A stretch of DNA of 27,628 nucleotides, taken from assembly GCA_044351045.1 (NCBI GenBank), contig JBILGM010000043.1, positions 1 through 27,628 on the forward strand, in the 5' to 3' direction. Source of the DNA: UBA6136 sp044351045 (lineage in GTDB: Bacteria > Pseudomonadota > Gammaproteobacteria > Methylococcales > Methylococcaceae). This document shows, piece by piece, positions 17,532 through 25,281 of the stretch. Below the pieces are notes generated by a model. It did no database searches. It was not told the DNA's origin and saw only the letters and a program-made list of their open reading frames with translations. Each line of letters begins with the position of its first letter. Positions within the stretch are counted from its first letter, which is position 1. The translations under genes and the position numbers were made by a program.

Positions 17532-18524
17532 ATGGCCATTGATGCACGGGACAAGGACCTGATCGGATTACTGGGCGATGGACGTTGCCATTCCGGCACC
17601 GAGCTGGCGGAGCGGCTTGGTATCAGCCGGGCCGCCGTCTGGAAGCACATCCGTGGCCTCGAGATGCTGGGACTCTCAGTCACCGCCTTGCCGGGCCGGG
17701 GCTACCGTCTACTCACACCGGTGGAATGGCTGTCGGAGCCCACTATCCGGGCCGATTTATCGCCAGTGGCTGCCGATCTGCTTGGCGCGCTGGAGCTATA
17801 CGACGTGCTCGATTCGACCAACAGCCATTTGCTGCTCCGCGCCCAGCAAGGCGTCGTGACCGGAACCGTCTGTCTGGCCGAATATCAGCGCGCGGGGCGT
17901 GGACGGATCGGCCGAGAGTGGATTTCGCCGTTTGGGGCAAATCTTTATCTCTCCCTATTGTGGCGCTTTGAGGACCCGGCCCAGATCTCCGGGCTCAGCC
18001 TGGCCGTGGGTGTGGCGGTGGTGCGCGCACTGCAAGCCCTTGGCTTACCCGGTATTTCCCTGAAATGGCCTAATGATCTGTTGTGGGGCGGGGCCAAGCT
18101 GGGCGGCATCTTGCTGGAAGTGGCCGGCGAAGCCCATGGGCGATGCGTCGTCGTCATCGGCCTGGGACTGAATCGGCACGTTCCGGCCTCTGCCGCGGGG
18201 GCGATTGATCAAGCCTGGACCGACCTCGGACGGGTCGGCGGCAGCGCGCCGCCCGGAAGGAATGCCCTGGTGGCAGCGCTGTTGAATGAACTGCTACCCC
18301 TATCGCGTGATTATTCCAGGGATGGACTGCGGCCTTATCTCGCGGAGTGGCGTGCGGCCCATGCGCACACCGGTCAGTCGGCCACGCTGCTGGTGGGGGA
18401 CGTCCGCATCGACGGACACATCGTCGATGTTACGGAGGAGGGGTTGCTTTTGCTCAAGGATGAGGAGGGTCGACTGCGTCAGTTTGCCTCCGGCGATGTG
18501 AGCTTGCGAGTCAAGTCGACATGA
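17532..18524 (+). CDS. birA: Bifunctional biotin--protein ligase / biotin operon repressor
   Basis: A 330-residue protein that makes biotinyl-5'-AMP and transfers biotin to acetyl-CoA carboxylase BCCP. The N-terminal winged helix-turn-helix (residues about 18-62, with SGTELAERLGISRAAVWKHI) implies it can also repress transcription, as in E. coli. The ligase core has GRGRIGR (122-128), the catalytic KWPND (178-182) and GGILLE. The C-terminal SH3-like domain contains DGHIVDVTEEGLLLL. The final ATGA (18521-18524) overlaps the coaX start, a birA-coaX pairing seen in many proteobacteria. No bio genes or visible bio operator lie in this window. Confidence 0.94.
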   Translation: MAIDARDKDLIGLLGDGRCHSGTELAERLGISRAAVWKHIRGLEMLGLSVTALPGRGYRLLTPVEWLSEPTIRADLSPVAADLLGALELYDVLDSTNSHLLLRAQQGVVTGTVCLAEYQRAGRGRIGREWISPFGANLYLSLLWRFEDPAQISGLSLAVGVAVVRALQALGLPGISLKWPNDLLWGGAKLGGILLEVAGEAHGRCVVVIGLGLNRHVPASAAGAIDQAWTDLGRVGGSAPPGRNALVAALLNELLPLSRDYSRDGLRPYLAEWRAAHAHTGQSATLLVGDVRIDGHIVDVTEEGLLLLKDEEGRLRQFASGDVSLRVKST

Positions 18525-19288
18525 GCCGGGCGCGGCTGCTGGTGGATGTCGGCAACTCACGCATCAAGTGGGCCTTGGCAACAGATTCGGTTTGGACGCC
18601 GGGGTTAGCCTTTGCCACTCACGACGGCCCGCTCGTCGATGCGCTGGATCGACATTGGTCGATACTTCAGCGGCCAGAGGTCGTAGCGGTTTCCAATGTG
18701 GCCGGGCCCGTAGTAGCAAAAAATATTGATGACTGGGTCGGCAGCCATTGGGGTATTCCCATTCACAATGCGAGGTCAGAAGCGCGTTGTGGTCCCATCA
18801 TCAACGGCTATTCAAATCCGGAACAGCTTGGTGTCGATCGCTGGCTTGGCCTGTTGGGCCTGCAGGCAGGTTATGTGCTTCCCGCGTGTCTGGTCGATTG
18901 CGGCACGGCGATCACGCTGGATCTCCTGGACGGACAAGCCCGTCATCGCGGCGGTTTCATCGTGCCGGGCCTCATGACCATGCAACGGGCTTTGCAGACC
19001 GACGCCCATGGATTGGGTGGAGCGGAAGTGCGTTCTGAGACCACTCGATTGGGTCATGACACTACCGGCTGCATTCAAGCCGGCTGCCTGATGGCCGGTG
19101 CCGGGCTGATCGAAAAATCGCTGACTCGGCTGACCGAAGAACTGAATAAGTCGGTCCGGCTTGTGTTGGCCGGAGGGGATGCCGAGCAGATTGGCGCACA
19201 TCTATCCATCCCGTTTGTGTTGAATGCCGACATTGTCTTGCGCGGTTTGTCCGTCTGGACGGAGAGTCATATCAGGCACATGCCTTGA
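18521..19288 (+). CDS. coaX: Type III pantothenate kinase
   Basis: A 255-residue ASKHA-fold kinase that phosphorylates pantothenate in the first step of CoA synthesis. Family marks are the N-terminal phosphate loop VDVGNSRIKWA (residues 8-18), NPEQLGVDRWLGLLG, the catalytic-aspartate region VDCGTAITLDLLD, and GGFIVPGLMTMQRAL. Type III kinases replace CoaA in many non-enteric gammaproteobacteria. The start overlaps birA by four bases. Its last 22 bases overlap, tail to tail, the end of the minus-strand gene at 19267. Confidence 0.95.
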   Translation: MSRARLLVDVGNSRIKWALATDSVWTPGLAFATHDGPLVDALDRHWSILQRPEVVAVSNVAGPVVAKNIDDWVGSHWGIPIHNARSEARCGPIINGYSNPEQLGVDRWLGLLGLQAGYVLPACLVDCGTAITLDLLDGQARHRGGFIVPGLMTMQRALQTDAHGLGGAEVRSETTRLGHDTTGCIQAGCLMAGAGLIEKSLTRLTEELNKSVRLVLAGGDAEQIGAHLSIPFVLNADIVLRGLSVWTESHIRHMP

Positions 19289-21315
19289 GGATCAACGCGC
19301 CTGCCTGCGCGATGCAGGGCGTATCTACCGACAATATTCAGGCTTAGGGTTAGCGTGGCGGCATGGAGGGATTTATAGCCCAGCCAGATCCGTTTCCAGA
19401 CTTGATCTACCGCCGGGACTCCCTCGCGTTGCCGGACTTCTTCAAGATAAAGAACAATCGCATCGCGTGCCCGGGCGGCATGGCCGGTGGCGAGGTTGTC
19501 GATGCTCAGGTGCAGTTCGACAATGGTGGGGTCCATGCCATGGTGGCGGAGAAGTTCGATGGCCCGTAGGTAGCTGGCGCCCAGACCGCTCAGCTCAATG
19601 GCCAGGTTGAGCCCTAGCACTTCCGGTAGGTATCGGTCGCTCAGGAGTCCCATCGCGAGGAGATAAACCGGCAGTTCAAATGCCGAGTCAAGCAGGGCCG
19701 GATGCTGGGCAAATGCGTCCGTAGTGAAGTCTGGCAGACTCAACCTCTGGCTCTCAAGCAGTCGTCGGTAGATATTCGGGTGGTTCCAGTCTGCTCGCCC
19801 ATTGCCGAGTTCATCCACATAAATCTTGAGCAGTTGCCGACGAACCGGCCCCAGCTTTTCTGCCGCCGTGGGAATGCCAGCCAGCCAGGCGCCATCCACC
19901 AGTATGGCGGGGGCCAGTTGCAGGACTGCCCACTGGCAGAAGGCTTTATCGACCCTGGGTGGGCCTTTGCGGGGACGGTAACGCTCTACTTGCTTTTGGT
20001 ACCCTGTTTCAACAAAGCGGGTAAACCCTTCGGGGGTATAGGCGAATGGTTTATCGCCCAGGCCGACAACGCCTAGCCACCGGGTCCGTTTGAGTATTTT
20101 CTGGATTAAGCGATCAGCCTCCGGCGGGGTGTCGCTGGGCGATTCTGCTTGCAGCAGGTCCAGGTAGAGTTCGCGGGGGCGCTGACGATCCGAGCGCGTT
20201 GGCTTCACCCGGCTGTCCTTGAAGTCGAGGAAAGCGAAGGAGTCTTTCGGATTGCCCGCCCCCAGCGCTGCGTCATCGGGGATAACCCCTGGTGCTCGGG
20301 GGTCTTCGATCCAGGCCAATGTGTCTTTCCTTTCCTGTGGACTGAATACCCCGAACATCGGGCCACCAAACTCCATGGCGCGTATCAGCCGGCTGGACGC
20401 CGGGCAGGCCCGATTGATTAGCGGTGAGTTATGCAGCGCCCTGAGCAGAGGCTGAGAGTCTTCCTGGGCGTTTGCCAGCCACTCATCCAGGGATTGATCA
20501 CCCAGCCGGATGTTGTAGTGATAGCCGAGCGCATGGTTTCGCCGGCCTTGTATGAGATTGGCGAATTGATCTTCCCGCGTAGAGGCGGGTTGAGCTTCTC
20601 GAGACAGACAGTCTTCATGGATGCCTTCATACATCGAGATGGAGAGTCGCCAGCCGGCGTCAATGAGGGACTCGCTCATGCCTTCCGCCAGACCGATCTC
20701 CAGTGCTTCCCTCGCCCATGCCTGATGGCGGAGACGGATCGTTTGCAGGGCGGAATTTTCCCAAGGCTCAGGTTCCCGGCAGAGATGGGCCAGCGTATAG
20801 CCCAGCAACTCCGATGCAAAGCTGAGGGGCCGATGCATGAAAATCAGGGCCATGGCAGCGGCCTTGAGTGCCGGTTCCCTGAACCCGGCATGGAAGAACT
20901 CCGGGCTGTCGATGGACGGCAAGGTTATGCCCGCTTCGGTCAATTTTGCCCGGAAGTGCAGCGGCGCTGACTCAACCGGATGATCGACGCCGACCGTTTC
21001 TGAATAAATGCGGAGCAGTCGGCAGGCAGCCGGCAAATGACCCGTGGCAGGCTGTGCGGCCCGCGCGAGCCAGATGCCATCCACCAGCGCCAAGGGGGCG
21101 AGGGATTTGAGCAGGAGCGGGCCGGGTGTAGTAGTAGGTTCGCCACTCGGCCCCGGCTTGAGCCGCCAACTGAGCGCTTCAAAACTTCCGAAGGTGTAGG
21201 CGCCTGAAGCACTGCGGGTCAGTGCCTGACTCAGCACCGACTCGGCACTCCCCAGTATGGCCGGTGAGCAAGGCCCATTGAGGAGGGCCTGGCAAAGTTT
21301 CGGCCACTCATTCAC
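19267..21315 (-). CDS. Putative double-domain haem-oxygenase-like diiron oxidase (iron-containing redox enzyme family)
   Basis: A 682-residue soluble protein resembling haem-oxygenase-like diiron oxidases (PF14518-like; characterised relatives include SznF, UndA and CADD), which perform N-oxidation or C-C cleavage. I infer two copies of the fold. LVDGIWLARA (residues 77-86) repeats as LVDGAWLAGI (472-481), and CRLLRIYSETVG (98-109) as RQLLKIYVDELG (493-504). Both are followed by a LPxx-containing segment and an SELLG/IELSG helix. Likely ligands in the C-terminal copy are E502, H512, E574, H602, D606 and H612; in the N-terminal copy only E169 clearly aligns. A middle segment (about 310-336, FGGPMFGVFSPQE) is also typical of this family. 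The start is GTG, overlapping the upstream stop as GTGA (21312-21315). The substrate is unknown, and the family call rests on pattern reading. Confidence 0.7.
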   Translation of the reverse strand: MNEWPKLCQALLNGPCSPAILGSAESVLSQALTRSASGAYTFGSFEALSWRLKPGPSGEPTTTPGPLLLKSLAPLALVDGIWLARAAQPATGHLPAACRLLRIYSETVGVDHPVESAPLHFRAKLTEAGITLPSIDSPEFFHAGFREPALKAAAMALIFMHRPLSFASELLGYTLAHLCREPEPWENSALQTIRLRHQAWAREALEIGLAEGMSESLIDAGWRLSISMYEGIHEDCLSREAQPASTREDQFANLIQGRRNHALGYHYNIRLGDQSLDEWLANAQEDSQPLLRALHNSPLINRACPASSRLIRAMEFGGPMFGVFSPQERKDTLAWIEDPRAPGVIPDDAALGAGNPKDSFAFLDFKDSRVKPTRSDRQRPRELYLDLLQAESPSDTPPEADRLIQKILKRTRWLGVVGLGDKPFAYTPEGFTRFVETGYQKQVERYRPRKGPPRVDKAFCQWAVLQLAPAILVDGAWLAGIPTAAEKLGPVRRQLLKIYVDELGNGRADWNHPNIYRRLLESQRLSLPDFTTDAFAQHPALLDSAFELPVYLLAMGLLSDRYLPEVLGLNLAIELSGLGASYLRAIELLRHHGMDPTIVELHLSIDNLATGHAARARDAIVLYLEEVRQREGVPAVDQVWKRIWLGYKSLHAATLTLSLNIVGRYALHRAGRRVDPQGMCLI

Positions 21316-23078
21316 GGCAGGGTGGCGGGTTTGGAGAAGAAATAGTCGCCAATCACCAGAGCATCCAGCCCCGAGCCCATGAAAACGCCAAAGGCATCTT
21401 CGACGCTGTTGACGATAGGCTTGCCCATGACATTGAAGCTGGTGTTCAAGAGAATGGGCACACCCGTTTGTTCATGAAAAGCGGTAAGCAGTGCATGAAA
21501 CCGGGGATTGCGTTTGGCGGTCACCGATTGCAAGCGGCCCGTACCATCCACGTGGAAGACGGCTGGTGCCTTGGAGCGCACTTCGGGCTTGAAACGGAGG
21601 GTTCGATCCATATAGGGCGTGTCTTGATAGTGCTCGAAATAGGCATCGCCATGCTCGTGCAGTATGGCAGGGGCATAGGGTCGGAACTGTTCGCGAAATT
21701 TAACCAAACGGTTGACCTTGTCCATCATCTCGGCAGAGCGCGGATCAGCGAGGATGGACCGATTGCCCAGAGCCCGCGGGCCAAATTCCGCACGACCCTG
21801 CATCCAGCCAATGATCTTTCCATCGCTGAGTGCCTGAGCAGTCGGTTCAATGATGCCCCCATCCGGCAGATGCTTTACCGGCAGCCCAGAGTATCGCGCA
21901 AAGCGAAGGACAGCGGATTCATCAATCGAACTCCCCAGGTAGGGCGTCAGTGTCGCCCTGATGCCGCGCCTACTAGGATGATCCTCATGCCAGGCAAGCA
22001 GGGCGGCCCCAAGCGCGGTGCCGTCATCGGCCGGCGCGGAGGGGATATGGAGTGACTGGAAGGGCGTTTGCTGGAGGAGTTGGCCATTGCAGACAGAATT
22101 CAGTGCGCAACCGCCCCCCAAGGTCAGTCGATCCGACAAACCCAACCGGTGCAGGTTGGTGACCAGTTGGTTGACGATCTCGACAAAAAACTGCTGTCCG
22201 GTACGGGCCAGATCGGCAGCAGCCTCGGGCGGCTCCTCCGGCGGGCGCCGTAAGGTTTCCAGCCAGCGCAGTGATTCGAAAAATGATGCCCGGTCCTGCC
22301 GAATGTCTAGCGCTTCAACTCGCATCATGCGTCGCAGATGCTGCAGAATCTCTTCATCGATCTGGCCATAGGAGGCAAGGCCCATCACCTTCCACTCTTC
22401 ACCGCCCATCCAGTCGAATCCACATAATTCGGTCAGCTTCATGAAGAAGAAGCCAAGGCTTTGTGGCCCCCGTGAAGCGAATAAAGGTCTTAGCCGACCT
22501 TCCCGAAATTGAAAGAAGGCGAGGGAACCATGTTCGCCGTAGGAGTCGATGATCGCGCAGGCGGATTCCTCGAAAGGACTGCCATGGCAGGCAACGCCCG
22601 CGTGAGCCAGATGATGGTCGTAGTGGCGAAATTCCACCGCCGCGTTGGGGAAATGTTGCCTCAGCGTCCGCGCCAAATTGATGCCCGAACGTTTCAGTGC
22701 GTGGTGCTGGCACGCCTGCATGTGGTTCAGCTCCCAGGTTTCCAGACAGGTGATCAGTTGTCGACCCCGGTAGTGGAGAATGCCGCGCGGTGTCAGCCAC
22801 TGCATGGCGCCGGCCAGTCGTTCGTAAAGGGGGCGTTGCGACTTCCAGTTGCCGGCGATGACGAACTTTCCGGCATCCGGGCAATGTTCCAGCAGAACTT
22901 TGGGCAAGTGGAACGGATTGTCCGGCTCACAGTTCAGTGCCCGTTTATATTGCAGGGTGCGTTCGGTTGCCTCGGCAAAAAGCACCTGACCTTGCTGGTC
23001 AATCAGTGCCAGTGCTGGATCGTGGTAGGTGGAGCAAAGCCCAAGGTAAACTATCGGGTTGTTTGGTCGGGGTTTCAC
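21312..23078 (-). CDS. NodU/CmcH-family O-carbamoyltransferase
   Basis: A 588-residue enzyme of the family that includes NodU, CmcH and TobZ, which make carbamoyl-adenylate from carbamoyl phosphate and ATP and transfer the carbamoyl group to a hydroxyl of a small molecule. The N-terminal Kae1-like half has STYHDPALAL (16-25), the metal-binding DHHLAHAG (154-161), IDSYGEHGS (177-185) and EEWKVMGLASYG (227-238). The C-terminal YrdC-related half has GWMQGRAEFGPRALGNRS, LVKFREQFRPYAP and LNTSFNVMGKPIV. Length and motifs look complete. The only usable start is a GTG at 23078: the frame is open upstream but has no ATG, GTG or TTG, and no Shine-Dalgarno sequence is visible. It is translationally coupled to the diiron-oxidase-like gene, so its acceptor is probably a metabolite made or modified by that protein. 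Confidence 0.92.
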   Translation of the reverse strand: MKPRPNNPIVYLGLCSTYHDPALALIDQQGQVLFAEATERTLQYKRALNCEPDNPFHLPKVLLEHCPDAGKFVIAGNWKSQRPLYERLAGAMQWLTPRGILHYRGRQLITCLETWELNHMQACQHHALKRSGINLARTLRQHFPNAAVEFRHYDHHLAHAGVACHGSPFEESACAIIDSYGEHGSLAFFQFREGRLRPLFASRGPQSLGFFFMKLTELCGFDWMGGEEWKVMGLASYGQIDEEILQHLRRMMRVEALDIRQDRASFFESLRWLETLRRPPEEPPEAAADLARTGQQFFVEIVNQLVTNLHRLGLSDRLTLGGGCALNSVCNGQLLQQTPFQSLHIPSAPADDGTALGAALLAWHEDHPSRRGIRATLTPYLGSSIDESAVLRFARYSGLPVKHLPDGGIIEPTAQALSDGKIIGWMQGRAEFGPRALGNRSILADPRSAEMMDKVNRLVKFREQFRPYAPAILHEHGDAYFEHYQDTPYMDRTLRFKPEVRSKAPAVFHVDGTGRLQSVTAKRNPRFHALLTAFHEQTGVPILLNTSFNVMGKPIVNSVEDAFGVFMGSGLDALVIGDYFFSKPATLP

Positions 23079-23215
23079 GGGAAAGTGGAGCGCGTGCGGG
23101 TTTAATCTGATATTTGAACAGGCCGGATAAGTGGGCCGAGCATGGTTAAGTCAACATTCAGAACGCGAAGCCCTCGGATTCAGCAGATTAAGCAAACCCA
23201 GCGACGCATACAAAG
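23079..23215. promoter_or_regulatory. Divergent promoter region of the accessory cluster
   Basis: These 137 bases separate the carbamoyltransferase (minus) from the AlkB-like gene (plus). On the minus strand TTGACT at 23149-23154 is a good -35 box, but the -10 at 16-18 bases (ACTTAT or CTTATC) is poor. A short dyad GGCC, 9 bases, GGCC lies at about 23121-23137. No -10 box for the plus-strand gene stands out. A shared regulator is possible but no operator can be named. Confidence 0.3.
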
Positions 23216-24322
23216 ATGTCCATTCTAACGAGAAATCCTCCCGCGTCCCGGCTGTTGACGGCTCCGAGTCGATCGATCCTGCCCTGGTGGAGCGGCTTTG
23301 CCTTGGCCCTGGTGTTGCCAGTGTCGACGTTGATTTTTCTGACAACCGGGCCACATGCGGGAGTTTCCGCGCTGATCTGGACCTTGCCCGTAATAATGAT
23401 GATCGCAGCGGATCGGTGGGGGCCGAGCGAGACTAGATCCATTCCTGATGCCGCCCCCCGTGCCTTTTTTGATGGCTTGCTGTGGTGTTTGTTCTTGCTG
23501 CAGGTGGCCAATCTGTTGGCGATGGGTTGGATGGTGTCCCGCCTGGAGTGGACGGCTAGCGAGGCTATCGTCACTTCCCTGGTGAGTCTGGTGGTCTTGC
23601 GGGTTCTCTGCGGAACCAATGCATGCTGTTCGGTGATTGCGCCGGCCCATGAACTGATACATCGCCGTTCGAGATGGCAACGCCGCATCGGCCGTCTTAT
23701 GCTGATGTCGGTGTTTTACGATCATTTTTTCGTGTCACACCGTCTTGGTCATCATGCGCAACTGGGCACGGCGGGAGATCCTTCCAGTTGCTCGGTTGAC
23801 GAAAGTTATGGGGCTTTTTTTTGGCGCTCTCTGGGTGGCCAATGGAAGATTGCCTGGCGTTGCCAGCCACAAAGTTTGCTGAGCGGATTGGGGGTGGAAT
23901 TGGCATGGATGGGTCTATACCTGATGACTTTCGGTGGTTTGGCGCTGTTTGCCTGGATTTATGTGAGTTGGGTAGCCATACGGCTATTGGAGTCAGTGAA
24001 TTACTTTCAGCATTTTGGCCTGACTTCCGAATCCGAGCAGTCAGGAGAAACAGCCTGGCATTGCAATTCGGCAGTGAGCCTGTTCATGTTTCTGGGCTTG
24101 ACCCGGCATGCGGACCATCATCGCCGCCCCGGTGTTGCCTTTACCGAACTGAATGAGGTTGCTGGCGGGTTGAATCTTCCCTTTGGCTATTTGGTGATGG
24201 CGATTTGGGTGAAGAATTCGTGTGGGAGTTTTCGCCGATGGGCTATAAAAGAAATGACTCAGCAAGCAGAGGCGGTACGTCCCTGTACCGAAGCAGCCAA
24301 CGCAAAAGCGTTGCGATCCTGA
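23216..24322 (+). CDS. AlkB-type membrane fatty acid/alkane hydroxylase-like protein
   Basis: A 368-residue inner-membrane non-haem diiron monooxygenase of the AlkB/XylM branch of the fatty-acid-desaturase superfamily. Hydrophobic segments lie near residues 25-43, 50-64, 86-106, 115-132 and 225-258. The histidine boxes are HELIHR (145-150), HRLGHH (175-180) and HADHHRRP (298-305), plus NYFQHFGL (262-269), close to the AlkB signature NYxEHYGL. These would hydroxylate a methyl or alkyl chain using electrons from rubredoxin or ferredoxin; no electron-transfer gene is adjacent. The segment after the second box (GTAGDPSS, then ESYGAFFWRS) also follows AlkB. GC is about 50% in the lines I counted, against about 60% for neighbours. 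The substrate is unknown, and the alkane hydroxylase name should not be taken literally. Confidence 0.88.
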   Translation: MSILTRNPPASRLLTAPSRSILPWWSGFALALVLPVSTLIFLTTGPHAGVSALIWTLPVIMMIAADRWGPSETRSIPDAAPRAFFDGLLWCLFLLQVANLLAMGWMVSRLEWTASEAIVTSLVSLVVLRVLCGTNACCSVIAPAHELIHRRSRWQRRIGRLMLMSVFYDHFFVSHRLGHHAQLGTAGDPSSCSVDESYGAFFWRSLGGQWKIAWRCQPQSLLSGLGVELAWMGLYLMTFGGLALFAWIYVSWVAIRLLESVNYFQHFGLTSESEQSGETAWHCNSAVSLFMFLGLTRHADHHRRPGVAFTELNEVAGGLNLPFGYLVMAIWVKNSCGSFRRWAIKEMTQQAEAVRPCTEAANAKALRS

Positions 24323-24325
24323 GGA

Positions 24326-25024
24326 TTACTTGTTCACGCCCAGGCAGCGGTAGGCCTTTCCGGCCAGCCAGGCACCGGCAATCGGTGCCAGCCAGAACAG
24401 CCAGAGTTGAGCCAGTGCCCAGCCGCCGACAAACAGCGCCGGGCCGGTGCTGCGGGCTGGATTGACTGACAGGTTGTCGACCGGGATGCCAATCAAGTGG
24501 ATCAGGGTCAGCCCAAGGCCAATGGCAATCGGGGCAAAGCCGGCGGGTGCACGACCATCGGTCGCGCCGAGGATGATCATCAGGAACATGAAAGTCAGCA
24601 CCAGCTCGGCTAACAGGGCAGAGAATATGCCGTATTGTCCGGGTGAGTGTTCGCCATACCCATTGGCGGCGAAGCCACTGGAGACGGCATCAAAACCTGC
24701 CTTGCCGCTTGCGATCAGGTACAGCACCCCGGCACCGACGATGGCGCCTGCCACCTGAGCCGCAATGTATGGCGCCAATTCCTTCGCGAAAAAGCGACCT
24801 CCTGCCCAAAGTCCAATGGAGACGGCCGGATTCAGATGGCAGCCTGAAATATGGCCAATGGCGTAGGCCATCGTCAGTACAGTGAGACCAAAGGCGAATG
24901 ACACGCCCAACAAGCCGATGCCGACTTCCGGAAAAGCGGCTGACAGCACGGCGCTGCCACATCCGCCAAACACCAGCCAGAAGGTTCCCAAAAACTCTGC
25001 GGAAGCACGATGCAAGATGGTCAT
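24326..25024 (-). CDS. aqpZ: Aquaporin Z
   Basis: A 232-residue six-helix water channel of the inner membrane. Both pore motifs are present: NPAVSIG in the first half and SVNPARSTGPA in the second, the arginine after the second NPA being the selectivity-filter residue. GHISGCHLNPA and the segment ASGKAGFD, then NGYGEHSPGQY, match AqpZ rather than the glycerol facilitator GlpF. The ATG at 25024 has AAGGGG eight bases upstream. Its stop lies only three bases from the stop of the convergent AlkB-like gene. Confidence 0.96.
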   Translation of the reverse strand: MTILHRASAEFLGTFWLVFGGCGSAVLSAAFPEVGIGLLGVSFAFGLTVLTMAYAIGHISGCHLNPAVSIGLWAGGRFFAKELAPYIAAQVAGAIVGAGVLYLIASGKAGFDAVSSGFAANGYGEHSPGQYGIFSALLAELVLTFMFLMIILGATDGRAPAGFAPIAIGLGLTLIHLIGIPVDNLSVNPARSTGPALFVGGWALAQLWLFWLAPIAGAWLAGKAYRCLGVNK

Positions 25025-25255
25025 GGTTTTTCCCCTTCATTGTCCAGTTTTTCAATTATTGTCGGTAAATCCATTGTTTCTCGAGGCTGGCTTGCAATCC
25101 TTTGCCTAGCCTTGAGTATGGTCACGGAAGTAGATGCAAAGCGCAAGAAGGGCGCGTTTAGGTGGAATCCGACTGATTTGTATGGGTTTTTAATGGATTC
25201 AATCGGAAACTTGTTCGGGCCGATCTTGCTGGGTGCGGTGGTTCTTGTGGAATGA
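25010..25255 (+). CDS. Possible small exported or membrane peptide (doubtful)
   Basis: An 81-codon frame between divergent aqpZ and aceE. It contains what looks like a signal peptide or membrane anchor: a basic residue, then GWLAILCLALSMV, then TEVDA before KRKKG. A second hydrophobic stretch lies at the C terminus (LFGPILLGAVVLVE). The ATG at 25010 overlaps the aqpZ start on the other strand; a TTG at 25040 would give 71 residues. No ribosome-binding site is visible for either, and the protein resembles nothing I know. Against it: it would sit over the aqpZ promoter, and random frames of this size are common. Confidence 0.28.
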   Translation: MQDGHGFSPSLSSFSIIVGKSIVSRGWLAILCLALSMVTEVDAKRKKGAFRWNPTDLYGFLMDSIGNLFGPILLGAVVLVE

Positions 25256-25281
25256 GTGGCAGGTTTTTGCGCATGAGCTTC

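Noticed and set aside
23131..23436. 101-codon plus-strand frame overlapping the AlkB-like gene
   Set aside because: The overlapping frame has the diagnostic histidine boxes and membrane segments; this one has none.
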